From positions 1 to 7,398 of the forward strand of contig OMPZ01000117.1 in assembly GCA_900313125.1 (NCBI GenBank): a stretch of DNA of 7,398 nt. The letters are read 5' to 3'. The notes below the pieces were generated by a model. That model saw nothing but the letters and a program-made list of their open reading frames with translations. It made no database searches and was not told the DNA's origin. This DNA is from an uncultured Eubacteriales bacterium. GTDB lineage: Bacteria; Bacillota; Clostridia; Oscillospirales; Acutalibacteraceae. The translations under genes and the position numbers were made by a program. Positions 1 through 5,923 of this stretch are shown piece by piece (positions within the stretch are counted from its first letter, which is position 1; the number at the start of each line of letters is the position of its first letter).

Positions 1-1324
1 CGTCCTTGATCTTGTCCTCACACTCTACGTCGCCGCACCACATAGCCTTGATAAAGCCCTGCTTCTCCTTGGCGATCTGAACGAACTCGTCAAAATTGAG
101 AGCTGTGTGTGTTTTCTCCTTCATGTTTTCGAGAGCGCGCTGATACATAGCGTCGTGAACGTCCTGAAGAGCCTTCTCAACTGCGCCTTCAAGCTCGTCG
201 AGAGAAACGAACTGCTTTGAGCGGTCGTCTCTTCTTACGATGACGCACTGGTTCTTCTCTATGTCCTTCGGTCCGATCTCAACGCGAACGGGCACGCCCT
301 TCATCTCGTACTGGCTGAACTTCCAGCCGGGGCTGTTGTCGGAGTCGTCGAGCTTTACTCTGTACTTCTTTGCAAGCATTGCGCGAAGCTCCTCAGCCTT
401 TTCAAGAACGCCCTCCTTGTGCTGCGCAACGGGAATGACAGCCACCTGTATAGGCGAGATCTTCGGCGGCAGAACAAGACCGTCGTCGTCGCCGTGGACC
501 ATGATGATCGCGCCGATCATTCTCGTCGAAACGCCCCACGATGTCTGATGCGGGTACTGCAGCTTGTTGTCTCTGCCCGTGAAGGTGATGTCAAACGCCT
601 TGGCAAAGCCGTCGCCGAAATAGTGCGACGTGCCGCCCTGGAGGGCAACGCCGTTGTGCATCATCGGCTCGATCGTGTATGTAGCTTCCGCGCCTGCGAA
701 TGTTTCCTTCGGTGTTTTCCTGCCGACAACGGCGGGGATAGCGAGCGTCTCTCTGTAGAAGTCCTCGTATACCTTGAGCATACGCAGCGTTTCTTCCTTA
801 GCTTCGTCGGCGGTCTCGTGCATCGTGTGACCCTCCTGCCAGAGAAACTCGGACGTTCTGAGGAAGGGGCGCGTAGTTTTCTCCCAGCGCATAACGCTGC
901 ACCACTGGTTGTAAAGCTTCGGCAGGTCGCGGTAAGAGTTGATTATGTTTTTGTAGTGCTCGCAGAAAAGCACCTCGGAAGTCGGGCGAACGGCAAGTCT
1001 CTCGCTGAGCTTTTCGCTGCCGCCGTAGGTCACCCATGCAGCCTCGGGAGCAAAGCCCTCGACGTGATCCTTCTCCTTCTGGAGCAGGCTCTCGGGAATG
1101 AGCATAGGCATATAAACGTTCTCGTGACCGGTCTCTTTAAAGCGCCTGTCAAGATCCTTCTGTATGTTTTCCCAGATAGCGTAGCCGTACGGTCGGTATA
1201 TCATGCAGCCCTTGATGCCGCTGTAGTCGCAAAGCTCCGCTTTTTTAACAATGTCGGTATACCACTTGGCGAAATCGTCGTCACGCGAAGTGATAGCCTC
1301 AACCATTTTTTTGTTCTGTGCCAT
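1..1324 (-). CDS. proS: Prolyl-tRNA synthetase, archaeal/eukaryotic-like type (3' end beyond left edge)
   Basis: A class II aminoacyl-tRNA synthetase that activates proline with ATP and loads it onto tRNA-Pro in the cytoplasm. The reading frame is open for 441 codons from ATG at 1324 to the left edge. The start is supported by GGAGGT (1330-1335) five bases upstream. Visible landmarks are the proline-binding loop PTSE (residues 114-117), motif 2 beginning RWE at 146-148 with the following arginines R152 and R156, the GTSHYFGDGFAKAF segment (about 230-243), and motif 3 around SWGVSTRMIG (262-271). The anticodon-binding domain starts near IQVAVIPV. The end in view, WCGDVECEDKIKD, is the start of the C-terminal zinc-binding-like domain, so roughly 35-40 residues should be missing. 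Motif 2 runs into motif 3 without room for the large editing insertion of the E. coli-type enzyme, which places it in the archaeal/eukaryotic-like form. It is transcribed away from ispE from its own promoter. Confidence 0.97.
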   Translation of the reverse strand, partial: MAQNKKMVEAITSRDDDFAKWYTDIVKKAELCDYSGIKGCMIYRPYGYAIWENIQKDLDRRFKETGHENVYMPMLIPESLLQKEKDHVEGFAPEAAWVTYGGSEKLSERLAVRPTSEVLFCEHYKNIINSYRDLPKLYNQWCSVMRWEKTTRPFLRTSEFLWQEGHTMHETADEAKEETLRMLKVYEDFYRETLAIPAVVGRKTPKETFAGAEATYTIEPMMHNGVALQGGTSHYFGDGFAKAFDITFTGRDNKLQYPHQTSWGVSTRMIGAIIMVHGDDDGLVLPPKISPIQVAVIPVAQHKEGVLEKAEELRAMLAKKYRVKLDDSDNSPGWKFSQYEMKGVPVRVEIGPKDIEKNQCVIVRRDDRSKQFVSLDELEGAVEKALQDVHDAMYQRALENMKEKTHTALNFDEFVQIAKEKQGFIKAMWCGDVECEDKIKD

Positions 1325-1347
1325 AAGTTACCTCCATGTTCGATATT

Positions 1348-1361
1348 GCAGATCGATCTGC
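1348..1361. repeat. 14-bp perfect palindrome in the proS leader
   Basis: GCAGATCGATCTGC reads identically on both strands. It lies between the predicted proS transcription start (about 1368) and the proS ribosome binding site. As DNA it could be an operator bound by a dimeric repressor. As RNA it would form only a short stem (GCAGA/UCUGC with a UCGA loop). No known binding protein is recognised, and a role is inference from its symmetry and position. Confidence 0.55.
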
Positions 1362-1374
1362 CGTATACCTTTCT

Positions 1375-1403
1375 ATTATACATTTTCACCGCGTGTAATT
1401 CAA
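1375..1403 (-). promoter_or_regulatory. Sigma-A-type promoter for proS
   Basis: On the minus strand a TTGAAT -35 hexamer (1398-1403) is followed after exactly 17 bp by a perfect TATAAT -10 hexamer (1375-1380). A/T tracts lie just upstream (about 1404-1426) and could act as an UP element. Transcription should begin near 1368, giving a leader of only about 44 bases before the proS start. That is too short for a T-box riboswitch. Confidence 0.8.
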
Positions 1404-1441
1404 CCTTTTTTCGCAATTTTTTTACGAAACGGAATACTCTC

Positions 1442-1470
1442 TTGCTTTATTTCCATATTTGATATACAAT
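1442..1470 (+). promoter_or_regulatory. Probable promoter for ispE (and possibly the whole rightward operon)
   Basis: TTGCTT (1442-1447), a weak -35 match, is followed after 17 bp by TACAAT (1465-1470), a five-of-six match to the -10 consensus. A second -10-like TATACT (1470-1475) overlaps it but has no properly spaced -35. The expected start near 1477 leaves a leader of about 28 bases containing the ispE ribosome binding site AGGAAGGGAG (1489-1498). The two opposing -35 elements of the proS and ispE promoters are about 38 bp apart, so this is a back-to-back divergent promoter region. Confidence 0.6.
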
Positions 1471-1504
1471 ATACTGTAGGATCAATTCAGGAAGGGAGCA
1501 GCAG

Positions 1505-2374
1505 ATGAATAATTCAGAGATAATTGTGCGTGCATACGCCAAGATAAACCTCACCCTTGACATCACGGGCAAACGCCCCGACGGCTACCACGATCTCAGC
1601 TCGATAATGCAGTCGGTGTCTATCGCCGATATCGTCACGCTCAGGCAGACCGACACGGGAGCGGTGACGCTTTCATGCAGCGATCCGCGCGTGCCGTGCG
1701 ACGAGCGCAATATCGCGGTGAAATGCGCGCGGGCTTTCTATAACGCCGCCGGGATAGACTGCGGCGGTCTTGATATACATATCGAAAAAAACATACCCAT
1801 GCAGGCGGGCATGGGCGGCGGCAGCGCTGACGGCGCGGCTGTGCTGAACGGACTTAACAAAATGTACGGCAAACCGCTTGCACAAAGCGAGCTTATCGAG
1901 CTTGCTGCAGGTATCGGCGCCGATATCCCGTTTTGCCTGATCGGCGGCACGGCGTGGGCACAGGGGATAGGCGAAAAGCTTACCCGTCTGCCCGATATCC
2001 CCGAATGCAGCATTGTTGTCGTAAAGCCCGATATCGGCATCTCGACAGCGCAGGCTTACTCGGCTGTCGATAACGCGAAGGTGAAGTTCACGCCGTCTAC
2101 GAACGCCGCGCTTGAAAACCTCGGCGACATCACGTCGCTTGCAAAAAGCCTTCACAACGATTTCGAGCAGGCTCTCGAGATCCCACAGCTTCGCGCGCTG
2201 ACAGACGAGCTTTCAAAGTACAGCGGCTGTCTCGGCGCGTGCATGAGCGGCAGCGGCTCGGCTGTATTCGCGATGTTCTCCGACGAAGCTGCCGCCGAAA
2301 AATGTGCCGCCGCGCTGCGCGGAAAATACCCGTTTGTAACCGTCGCCCGCCCGGTAGGAGCTGATAACGGATAG
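1505..2374 (+). CDS. ispE: 4-diphosphocytidyl-2-C-methyl-D-erythritol kinase
   Basis: A cytoplasmic GHMP-family kinase that phosphorylates the 2-hydroxyl of 4-diphosphocytidyl-2-C-methyl-D-erythritol with ATP. This is the fourth step of the MEP pathway to isopentenyl diphosphate, and so to the undecaprenyl carrier used in wall synthesis. At 289 residues it has the usual family length. Seen directly: the N-terminal AYAKINLTLDITGKRPDGYHD block with catalytic Lys13, the glycine-rich ATP-binding motif PMQAGMGGGSADG (98-110), GADIPF with the catalytic base Asp140, and the C-terminal GHMP motif CMSGSGSAVF (246-255). The ATG at 1505 is six bases after AGGAAGGGAG (1489-1498), an excellent ribosome binding site. 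It is divergent from proS and probably the first gene of the rightward unit. The TAG stop lies in the loop of a predicted hairpin (2361-2387). No odd substitutions are seen. Confidence 0.97.
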   Translation: MNNSEIIVRAYAKINLTLDITGKRPDGYHDLSSIMQSVSIADIVTLRQTDTGAVTLSCSDPRVPCDERNIAVKCARAFYNAAGIDCGGLDIHIEKNIPMQAGMGGGSADGAAVLNGLNKMYGKPLAQSELIELAAGIGADIPFCLIGGTAWAQGIGEKLTRLPDIPECSIVVVKPDIGISTAQAYSAVDNAKVKFTPSTNAALENLGDITSLAKSLHNDFEQALEIPQLRALTDELSKYSGCLGACMSGSGSAVFAMFSDEAAAEKCAAALRGKYPFVTVARPVGADNG

Positions 2375-2387
2375 TTCCGTTTATCGG
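2361..2387 (+). other. Hairpin around the ispE stop codon
   Basis: Bases 2361-2371 and 2376-2387 are complementary over 11 pairs, with a single bulged T at 2382 and one G-U pair. The four-base loop TAGT holds the TAG stop codon of ispE. No run of T follows, so this does not qualify as an intrinsic terminator. It might protect the ispE message, damp read-through into murD, or have no function. The pairing is seen in the sequence, and any role is inference. Confidence 0.5.
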
Positions 2388-2409
2388 CAACGGCGGCAGG
2401 AAATGACCA

Positions 2410-2415
2410 TATAAT
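2410..2415 (+). promoter_or_regulatory. Possible internal promoter -10 element ahead of murD
   Basis: A perfect TATAAT sits 36 bases before the murD ATG in a markedly A/T-rich stretch (2405-2437), unlike the surrounding GC-rich DNA. No convincing -35 hexamer lies 16-18 bp upstream (the 17-bp position reads GCAACG), so a promoter here is only a possibility. If real, murD and the genes after it could be expressed separately from ispE. Confidence 0.35.
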
Positions 2416-2436
2416 AAAAACATAAATAATAACAAT

Positions 2437-2443
2437 AGAGAGG
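2437..2443 (+). promoter_or_regulatory. Ribosome binding site that fixes the murD start
   Basis: AGAGAGG lies eight bases before ATG at 2452 but only two bases before the in-frame TTG at 2446. The spacing favours the ATG, which shortens the protein by two residues compared with the longest frame. Confidence 0.7.
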
Positions 2444-2451
2444 TCTTGAAC

Positions 2452-3855
2452 ATGGACACAAAAGCAGAAGCATTTTTTAATTCGATCAGCGGCAAGAGAA
2501 TCGCACTTTGCGGTATCGGAAGGAGCCACCTTCCGCTTATCCCGCTTTTCACAAAATACGGCGCGCAGGTGATCGCCTGCGACAAACGCTTACGCGAGCA
2601 GCTCGGCGACGCTGCCGACAAGGCGGAGCAGAGCGGCGCTGTGCTCTCGCTCGGTGACGATTACATATCCGATCTTGATGTAGATATCTTCTTCCGCACG
2701 CCCGGCATGAAGTTCTTCACCCCCGAGATAGACGCGCTTCGCGAAAGGGGCGTTGTCGTTACCTCCGAGATGGAGGTGTTCTTCGACATTTGCCCGTGCA
2801 AGATCATAGCCGTGACGGGCAGCGACGGCAAAACGACCACCACGACCGTCATCTCCGAATTTTTAAAGGCGGAGGGCAAAACGGTACACCTCGGCGGCAA
2901 TATCGGCAAGCCGCTTCTCCCCGAGATAGAAACGATCACGAAGGACGATTTCGCCGTAGTCGAGCTTTCGAGCTTCCAGCTCATCTCGATGCGCGAAAGC
3001 CCCGACGTTGCGGTCGTTACGAACCTTGCGCCGAACCACCTCGATATCCACAAGGATATGCAGGAGTACATCGACGCTAAGAGAAACATCGTTCTTCACC
3101 AGAACGCGTTTTCCCGCGCGGTGCTGAACCTCGACAACGATATCTCAAATTCCTTCTCGGAGAACGTCCGCGGCAGTCTGCTGAAATTCTCGCGTCGCGA
3201 AAGCGTTGAAAACGGCGCGTTTATGAACGAAGAGGGCAATCTTATCTTCTCGGAAACGACTGCCGACGGCGTGAAGAGCACCTTCATCATGAACAAGTCG
3301 GATATTAAAATCCCCGGGCTTCACAACGTCGAGAATTATCTCGCCGCGATCTGCGCCGTGTGGGGGGAGGTGTCCGTCGAAAATATCGTGAAGGTCGCGA
3401 AGTCGTTCGGCGGCGTCGCCCACCGCAACGAATTTATCCGCGAGCTTGACGGCGTGAAGTGGTACAACGACTCAATAGCGTCAAGCCCGACGAGAACGGC
3501 GCTCGGCACTCTCTCTCTTTACGACGAGAAGATGATCGTTATCCTCGGCGGCTATGACAAGCACCTTGACTACACCGACCTCGGACGCCTTATCTGCAAA
3601 AAGGTCAAGACCGCGATCATCATGGGCGCGACGGCTGAGAAGATCAAGACGGCTGTTCTCAACGCTCCCGAATATTCGCAGGGCAACCCCGAGATAATCG
3701 AGGTCTCCGGCATGGAGGAGGCTGTCACAGCCGCAAGGAACGCGGCGAAGCCCGGCGATAAGGTCTCGCTTTCGCCCGCAAGCGCAAGCTTTGACCTATA
3801 CAAGAATTTTGAAGAGCGCGGCGAGCATTTCAAGTCGCTTGTAAACAAGCTCTGA
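2452..3855 (+). CDS. murD: UDP-N-acetylmuramoyl-L-alanine--D-glutamate ligase
   Basis: A cytoplasmic Mur ligase that adds D-glutamate to UDP-MurNAc-L-Ala with ATP, the second amino acid step of the peptidoglycan stem peptide. It is 467 residues long, slightly longer than the E. coli enzyme. Domain 1 is the UDP-binding Rossmann-like fold with ALCGIGRSHLP (18-28). Domain 2 carries the P-loop TGSDGKTTT (122-130, Lys127), GGNIGKP, the Mg-binding ELSSFQL (171-177), NLAPNHLDIH (191-200), and Lys210 in DAKRN, which matches the carbamylated lysine of E. coli MurD (Lys198). Domain 3 starts after AHRNEF (323-328) and includes YNDSIASSPTRT (338-349), ILGGYDKHLDY and SLSPASASFDLYKNFEERG near the end. NDS-ASSPTRT together with GGYDK points to MurD and not MurC, MurE or MurF. 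It follows ispE by 77 bp and precedes the peptidase pair by 17 bp. It sits apart from the mraY/murG/ftsW genes that often surround murD. Confidence 0.95.
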   Translation: MDTKAEAFFNSISGKRIALCGIGRSHLPLIPLFTKYGAQVIACDKRLREQLGDAADKAEQSGAVLSLGDDYISDLDVDIFFRTPGMKFFTPEIDALRERGVVVTSEMEVFFDICPCKIIAVTGSDGKTTTTTVISEFLKAEGKTVHLGGNIGKPLLPEIETITKDDFAVVELSSFQLISMRESPDVAVVTNLAPNHLDIHKDMQEYIDAKRNIVLHQNAFSRAVLNLDNDISNSFSENVRGSLLKFSRRESVENGAFMNEEGNLIFSETTADGVKSTFIMNKSDIKIPGLHNVENYLAAICAVWGEVSVENIVKVAKSFGGVAHRNEFIRELDGVKWYNDSIASSPTRTALGTLSLYDEKMIVILGGYDKHLDYTDLGRLICKKVKTAIIMGATAEKIKTAVLNAPEYSQGNPEIIEVSGMEEAVTAARNAAKPGDKVSLSPASASFDLYKNFEERGEHFKSLVNKL

Positions 3856-3857
3856 CT

Positions 3858-3863
3858 GAAAGG
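3858..3863 (+). promoter_or_regulatory. Ribosome binding site that fixes the start of the first M42 gene
   Basis: GAAAGG is nine bases before ATG at 3873, and directly abuts an alternative in-frame TTG at 3864. The ATG is therefore the likely start, and the encoded protein begins MTELLKRLC, matching the MELLKRLC beginning of the next gene's product. Confidence 0.7.
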
Positions 3864-3872
3864 TTGGTAAAT

Positions 3873-4880
3873 ATGACAGAACTTCTAAAGCGTCTCTGTT
3901 CGGCTAAGGGCGTTTCGGGGCGCGAGGACAGCGTGTGCGGGCTTATCCGCGGCGAGATTGCGCCCTTTGCCGACAGCGTGACGATCGACCATAACAACAA
4001 CGTAATCGCAAAGGTCGGAGATGTTGACGCGCACAACATCATGCTCGACGCTCACCTCGACGAGATCGGCTTTGTCGTGACATACATCGACGAAGGAGGC
4101 TTTCTGAAGGTCGCGCAGAGCGGCGGTATGGATATGCGCGTAATGCCCGACACCCGTTTCAAGGTGCTCACCGACAGCGGCGAGCTGACAGCCGTTGTGT
4201 GCTGCCTGCCACCGCACCTTTCCGACGGCGGTGAGGACAAAGCGCCCGATATCGACAGCATATACCTCGACACGGGTCTGCCGGCGGAAAGGGTAAAGGA
4301 GCTTGTCTCGCTGGGCGACACGGTCGCTTACGACGTTATGCCGACAATGCTGCTGAATGACCGCTTCACCTGCTGCTCGACCGACAACAGAGCCTGCTGC
4401 GCGCTGCTTGTCAGAGTTGCGCAGATGATAAAGGAAAAACCTGTAAAAACGGGCGTGACGTTTGCCTTCACCTCGCAGGAGGAGACGTTCGGCAAGGGCG
4501 CGGCTGCAGCCGCTTTCTCGACAGCCCCCGACGAAGCTATCGCCGTTGACGTAAGCTTTGCCGCTCAGGGCGGCGTTGCCGACTACGAGTCGGGAAAGCT
4601 CGGCAAGGGCGCGATGATATGCATTTCACCCGTGCTTTCGCGCAAAATGTCGTACGGTCTGATCGAGCTTTCAAAGAAGCTCGATATCCCGTATCAGCTC
4701 GAGGTAGTCGGCGGACGAACAGGTACGAACGCCGACCATATCTCGATCGCAAGGGGCGGTATCCCTACGGCTCTCGTGTCGGTGCCGCAGCGCAATATGC
4801 ACACGGGCGCCGAGATAGTCAGCCTTGACGATATCGAAAACACGGCGCGTCTTATCTACGAATATATACGGACTCTCTGA
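3873..4880 (+). CDS. M42-family metallo-aminopeptidase, first paralogue (M42-A)
   Basis: A predicted cytoplasmic dinuclear-metal aminopeptidase of peptidase family M42 (the TET/glutamyl-aminopeptidase/endoglucanase M-like family), which removes N-terminal residues from short peptides and usually assembles as a dodecamer. The product has 335 residues. Expected metal and catalytic positions are visible: His61 and Asp63 in DAHLDE, the bridging Asp171 in STDNRA, the general base Glu203 and ligand Glu204 in SQEETFG, Asp226 in AVDVSF, and His310 in RNMHTG. All ligands are kept, so it is probably active. Two surroundings deviate from the usual family pattern: ACCA follows the bridging Asp motif where AGCA is typical, and EETFGKGA stands where EEVGxRGA is typical. 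The fairly cysteine-rich sequence has no signal peptide or membrane segment. It lies 17 bp after murD and 11 bp before a second M42 gene. The substrate cannot be read from the sequence, and older database names such as endoglucanase or cellulase M would be misleading. Confidence 0.9.
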   Translation: MTELLKRLCSAKGVSGREDSVCGLIRGEIAPFADSVTIDHNNNVIAKVGDVDAHNIMLDAHLDEIGFVVTYIDEGGFLKVAQSGGMDMRVMPDTRFKVLTDSGELTAVVCCLPPHLSDGGEDKAPDIDSIYLDTGLPAERVKELVSLGDTVAYDVMPTMLLNDRFTCCSTDNRACCALLVRVAQMIKEKPVKTGVTFAFTSQEETFGKGAAAAAFSTAPDEAIAVDVSFAAQGGVADYESGKLGKGAMICISPVLSRKMSYGLIELSKKLDIPYQLEVVGGRTGTNADHISIARGGIPTALVSVPQRNMHTGAEIVSLDDIENTARLIYEYIRTL

Positions 4881-4885
4881 GGGTG
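4879..4885 (+). promoter_or_regulatory. Ribosome binding site of the second M42 gene, overlapping the upstream stop
   Basis: GAGGGTG overlaps the TGA stop (4878-4880) of the upstream peptidase gene and is six bases from ATG at 4892. An in-frame GTG at 4883 is itself part of this site and so is an unlikely start. The next ATG at 4898 is possible but more distant. The overlap suggests coupled translation of the two peptidases. Confidence 0.65.
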
Positions 4886-4891
4886 AATAAA

Positions 4892-5923
4892 ATGGATATG
4901 GAACTGTTAAAAAGGCTTTGCCTGACCGACGGCGTTTCGTCCGACGAGGGCAGAGTGAGAGATCTGGTGATCTCAGAAATAAAGGACTTCGCCGACAGCG
5001 TCGAGACGGACAGCAGCGGCAATTTGATCGTTTTCAAGAAGGGCGCGCAGCGTCCGAAAAACAAGCTGCTGCTTTCGGCTCACATGGACGAGGTCGGCTT
5101 CATCGTTACCTACATCAACTCCGACGGTACGCTCAAGGTCGATGAGGTGGGCGGCATAGACAGACGCATAATCGCGGGAAAGCGCGTCCGCCTTTGTACA
5201 TCAAAGCTCAGCGGAGTGTTCGGCATAAAGCCGACTCACCTATGCGACAAGGATGGCAGGGCGAAGATACCGTCGCTTCACGATATGTACATCGATATCG
5301 GCGCACTTGATAAAGCCGACGCCGAGAAAAACGTGACGGTCGGCGAGCTCGTTTCGTTTGAGGGCAGGTACGAGGAAAACGAGCAGTCGATCATCGCGAA
5401 GGCTCTCGACGACCGCGCAGGCTGCGCCGTGCTCATCGAAATGATAAAAAGCGAGCTGCCGTACGATATGTATTTCACCTTCGTCGTTCAGGAGGAGGTC
5501 GGGCTTCGCGGCGCGAAAACGGCGGCTTACACCGTCGATCCCGAGTTCGCGATAGTAGTCGAAACAACTACAGCCGCCGATATACCGAACGTTGACGAGA
5601 GCCGTCAGGTGTGCAGGCTCGGCAAGGGCGCGGTGATCTCGTTTATGGACAGGCGCACGCTCTACGACAAGGAGCTTTACAGGCAGGCGTTCAAGGCGGC
5701 GTCGGACGCGTGCGTTTCGGCGCAGGCAAAGCAGGCTGTCGCAGGCGGCAACGACGCGGGCGTTATCTCGACAACGCGCGGCGGCGTGAGAACGATCGCC
5801 GTATCGCTGCCGTGCAGGTATCTGCATTCGCCCCACACGGTATCGCACAAAGCAGACCTCGTCGCCGTTGAAAAAACGGTGCGTCTGCTCGCTGAGAGGA
5901 TCGCTTCGGGCGAGATTGCATGA
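4892..5923 (+). CDS. M42-family metallo-aminopeptidase, second paralogue (M42-B)
   Basis: A predicted cytoplasmic M42 metallo-aminopeptidase of 343 residues, paralogous to the product of the preceding gene. The shared start (ELLKRLC), the AHMDEVGFIVTYI block, LGKGA and the overall motif order indicate an old tandem duplication. Metal and catalytic positions are His64 and Asp66 in AHMDE, the bridging Asp173 in ALDDRAGCA, Glu201 and Glu202 in QEEVGLRGA, Glu224 in VVETTTAAD, and His312 in YLHSPH. Here the fourth ligand position is Glu, where the first paralogue has Asp, both acidic residues being known at this position in the family. The motifs around Asp173 and Glu201-202 are closer to the family consensus than those of the first paralogue. 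No export signal is seen. The last four bases overlap the start of the acetyltransferase gene, so the two are probably translationally coupled. Substrate specificity is unknown. Confidence 0.92.
   Translation: MDMELLKRLCLTDGVSSDEGRVRDLVISEIKDFADSVETDSSGNLIVFKKGAQRPKNKLLLSAHMDEVGFIVTYINSDGTLKVDEVGGIDRRIIAGKRVRLCTSKLSGVFGIKPTHLCDKDGRAKIPSLHDMYIDIGALDKADAEKNVTVGELVSFEGRYEENEQSIIAKALDDRAGCAVLIEMIKSELPYDMYFTFVVQEEVGLRGAKTAAYTVDPEFAIVVETTTAADIPNVDESRQVCRLGKGAVISFMDRRTLYDKELYRQAFKAASDACVSAQAKQAVAGGNDAGVISTTRGGVRTIAVSLPCRYLHSPHTVSHKADLVAVEKTVRLLAERIASGEIA

Noticed and set aside
1325..1374. A T-box riboswitch or other large leader regulating proS.
   Set aside because: The predicted transcript leader is only about 44 bases, far too short for a T-box, and no T-box consensus or terminator/antiterminator pair is seen.
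419..1462. A 347-codon plus-strand open frame opposite proS.
   Set aside because: It mirrors proS, whose class II synthetase motifs are unambiguous on the other strand. Its translation resembles no family and it runs through the proS promoter.
1251..1508. An 85-codon plus-strand frame across the divergent promoter region, ending at the ispE start.
   Set aside because: It has no ribosome binding site, spans both promoter elements, and has a low-information composition produced by the AT-rich intergenic DNA.
2361..2400. Intrinsic terminator after ispE.
   Set aside because: The hairpin is convincing but is followed by GCAACGGCGGC-like sequence with no T-run, so it is listed only as a hairpin.
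2446..2451. TTG start for murD giving two additional residues; similarly TTG at 3864 and GTG at 4883 for the two M42 genes.
   Set aside because: In each case the Shine-Dalgarno sequence is too close to or overlaps the alternative start, while the downstream ATG is 6-9 bases away.
4599..5632. An identical 15-base word (CTCGGCAAGGGCGCG) in both peptidase genes at 4599-4613 and 5618-5632, as a sign of recent gene conversion.
   Set aside because: It encodes the conserved LGKGA motif with the host's preferred codons, and flanking sequence differs widely, so protein conservation explains it.
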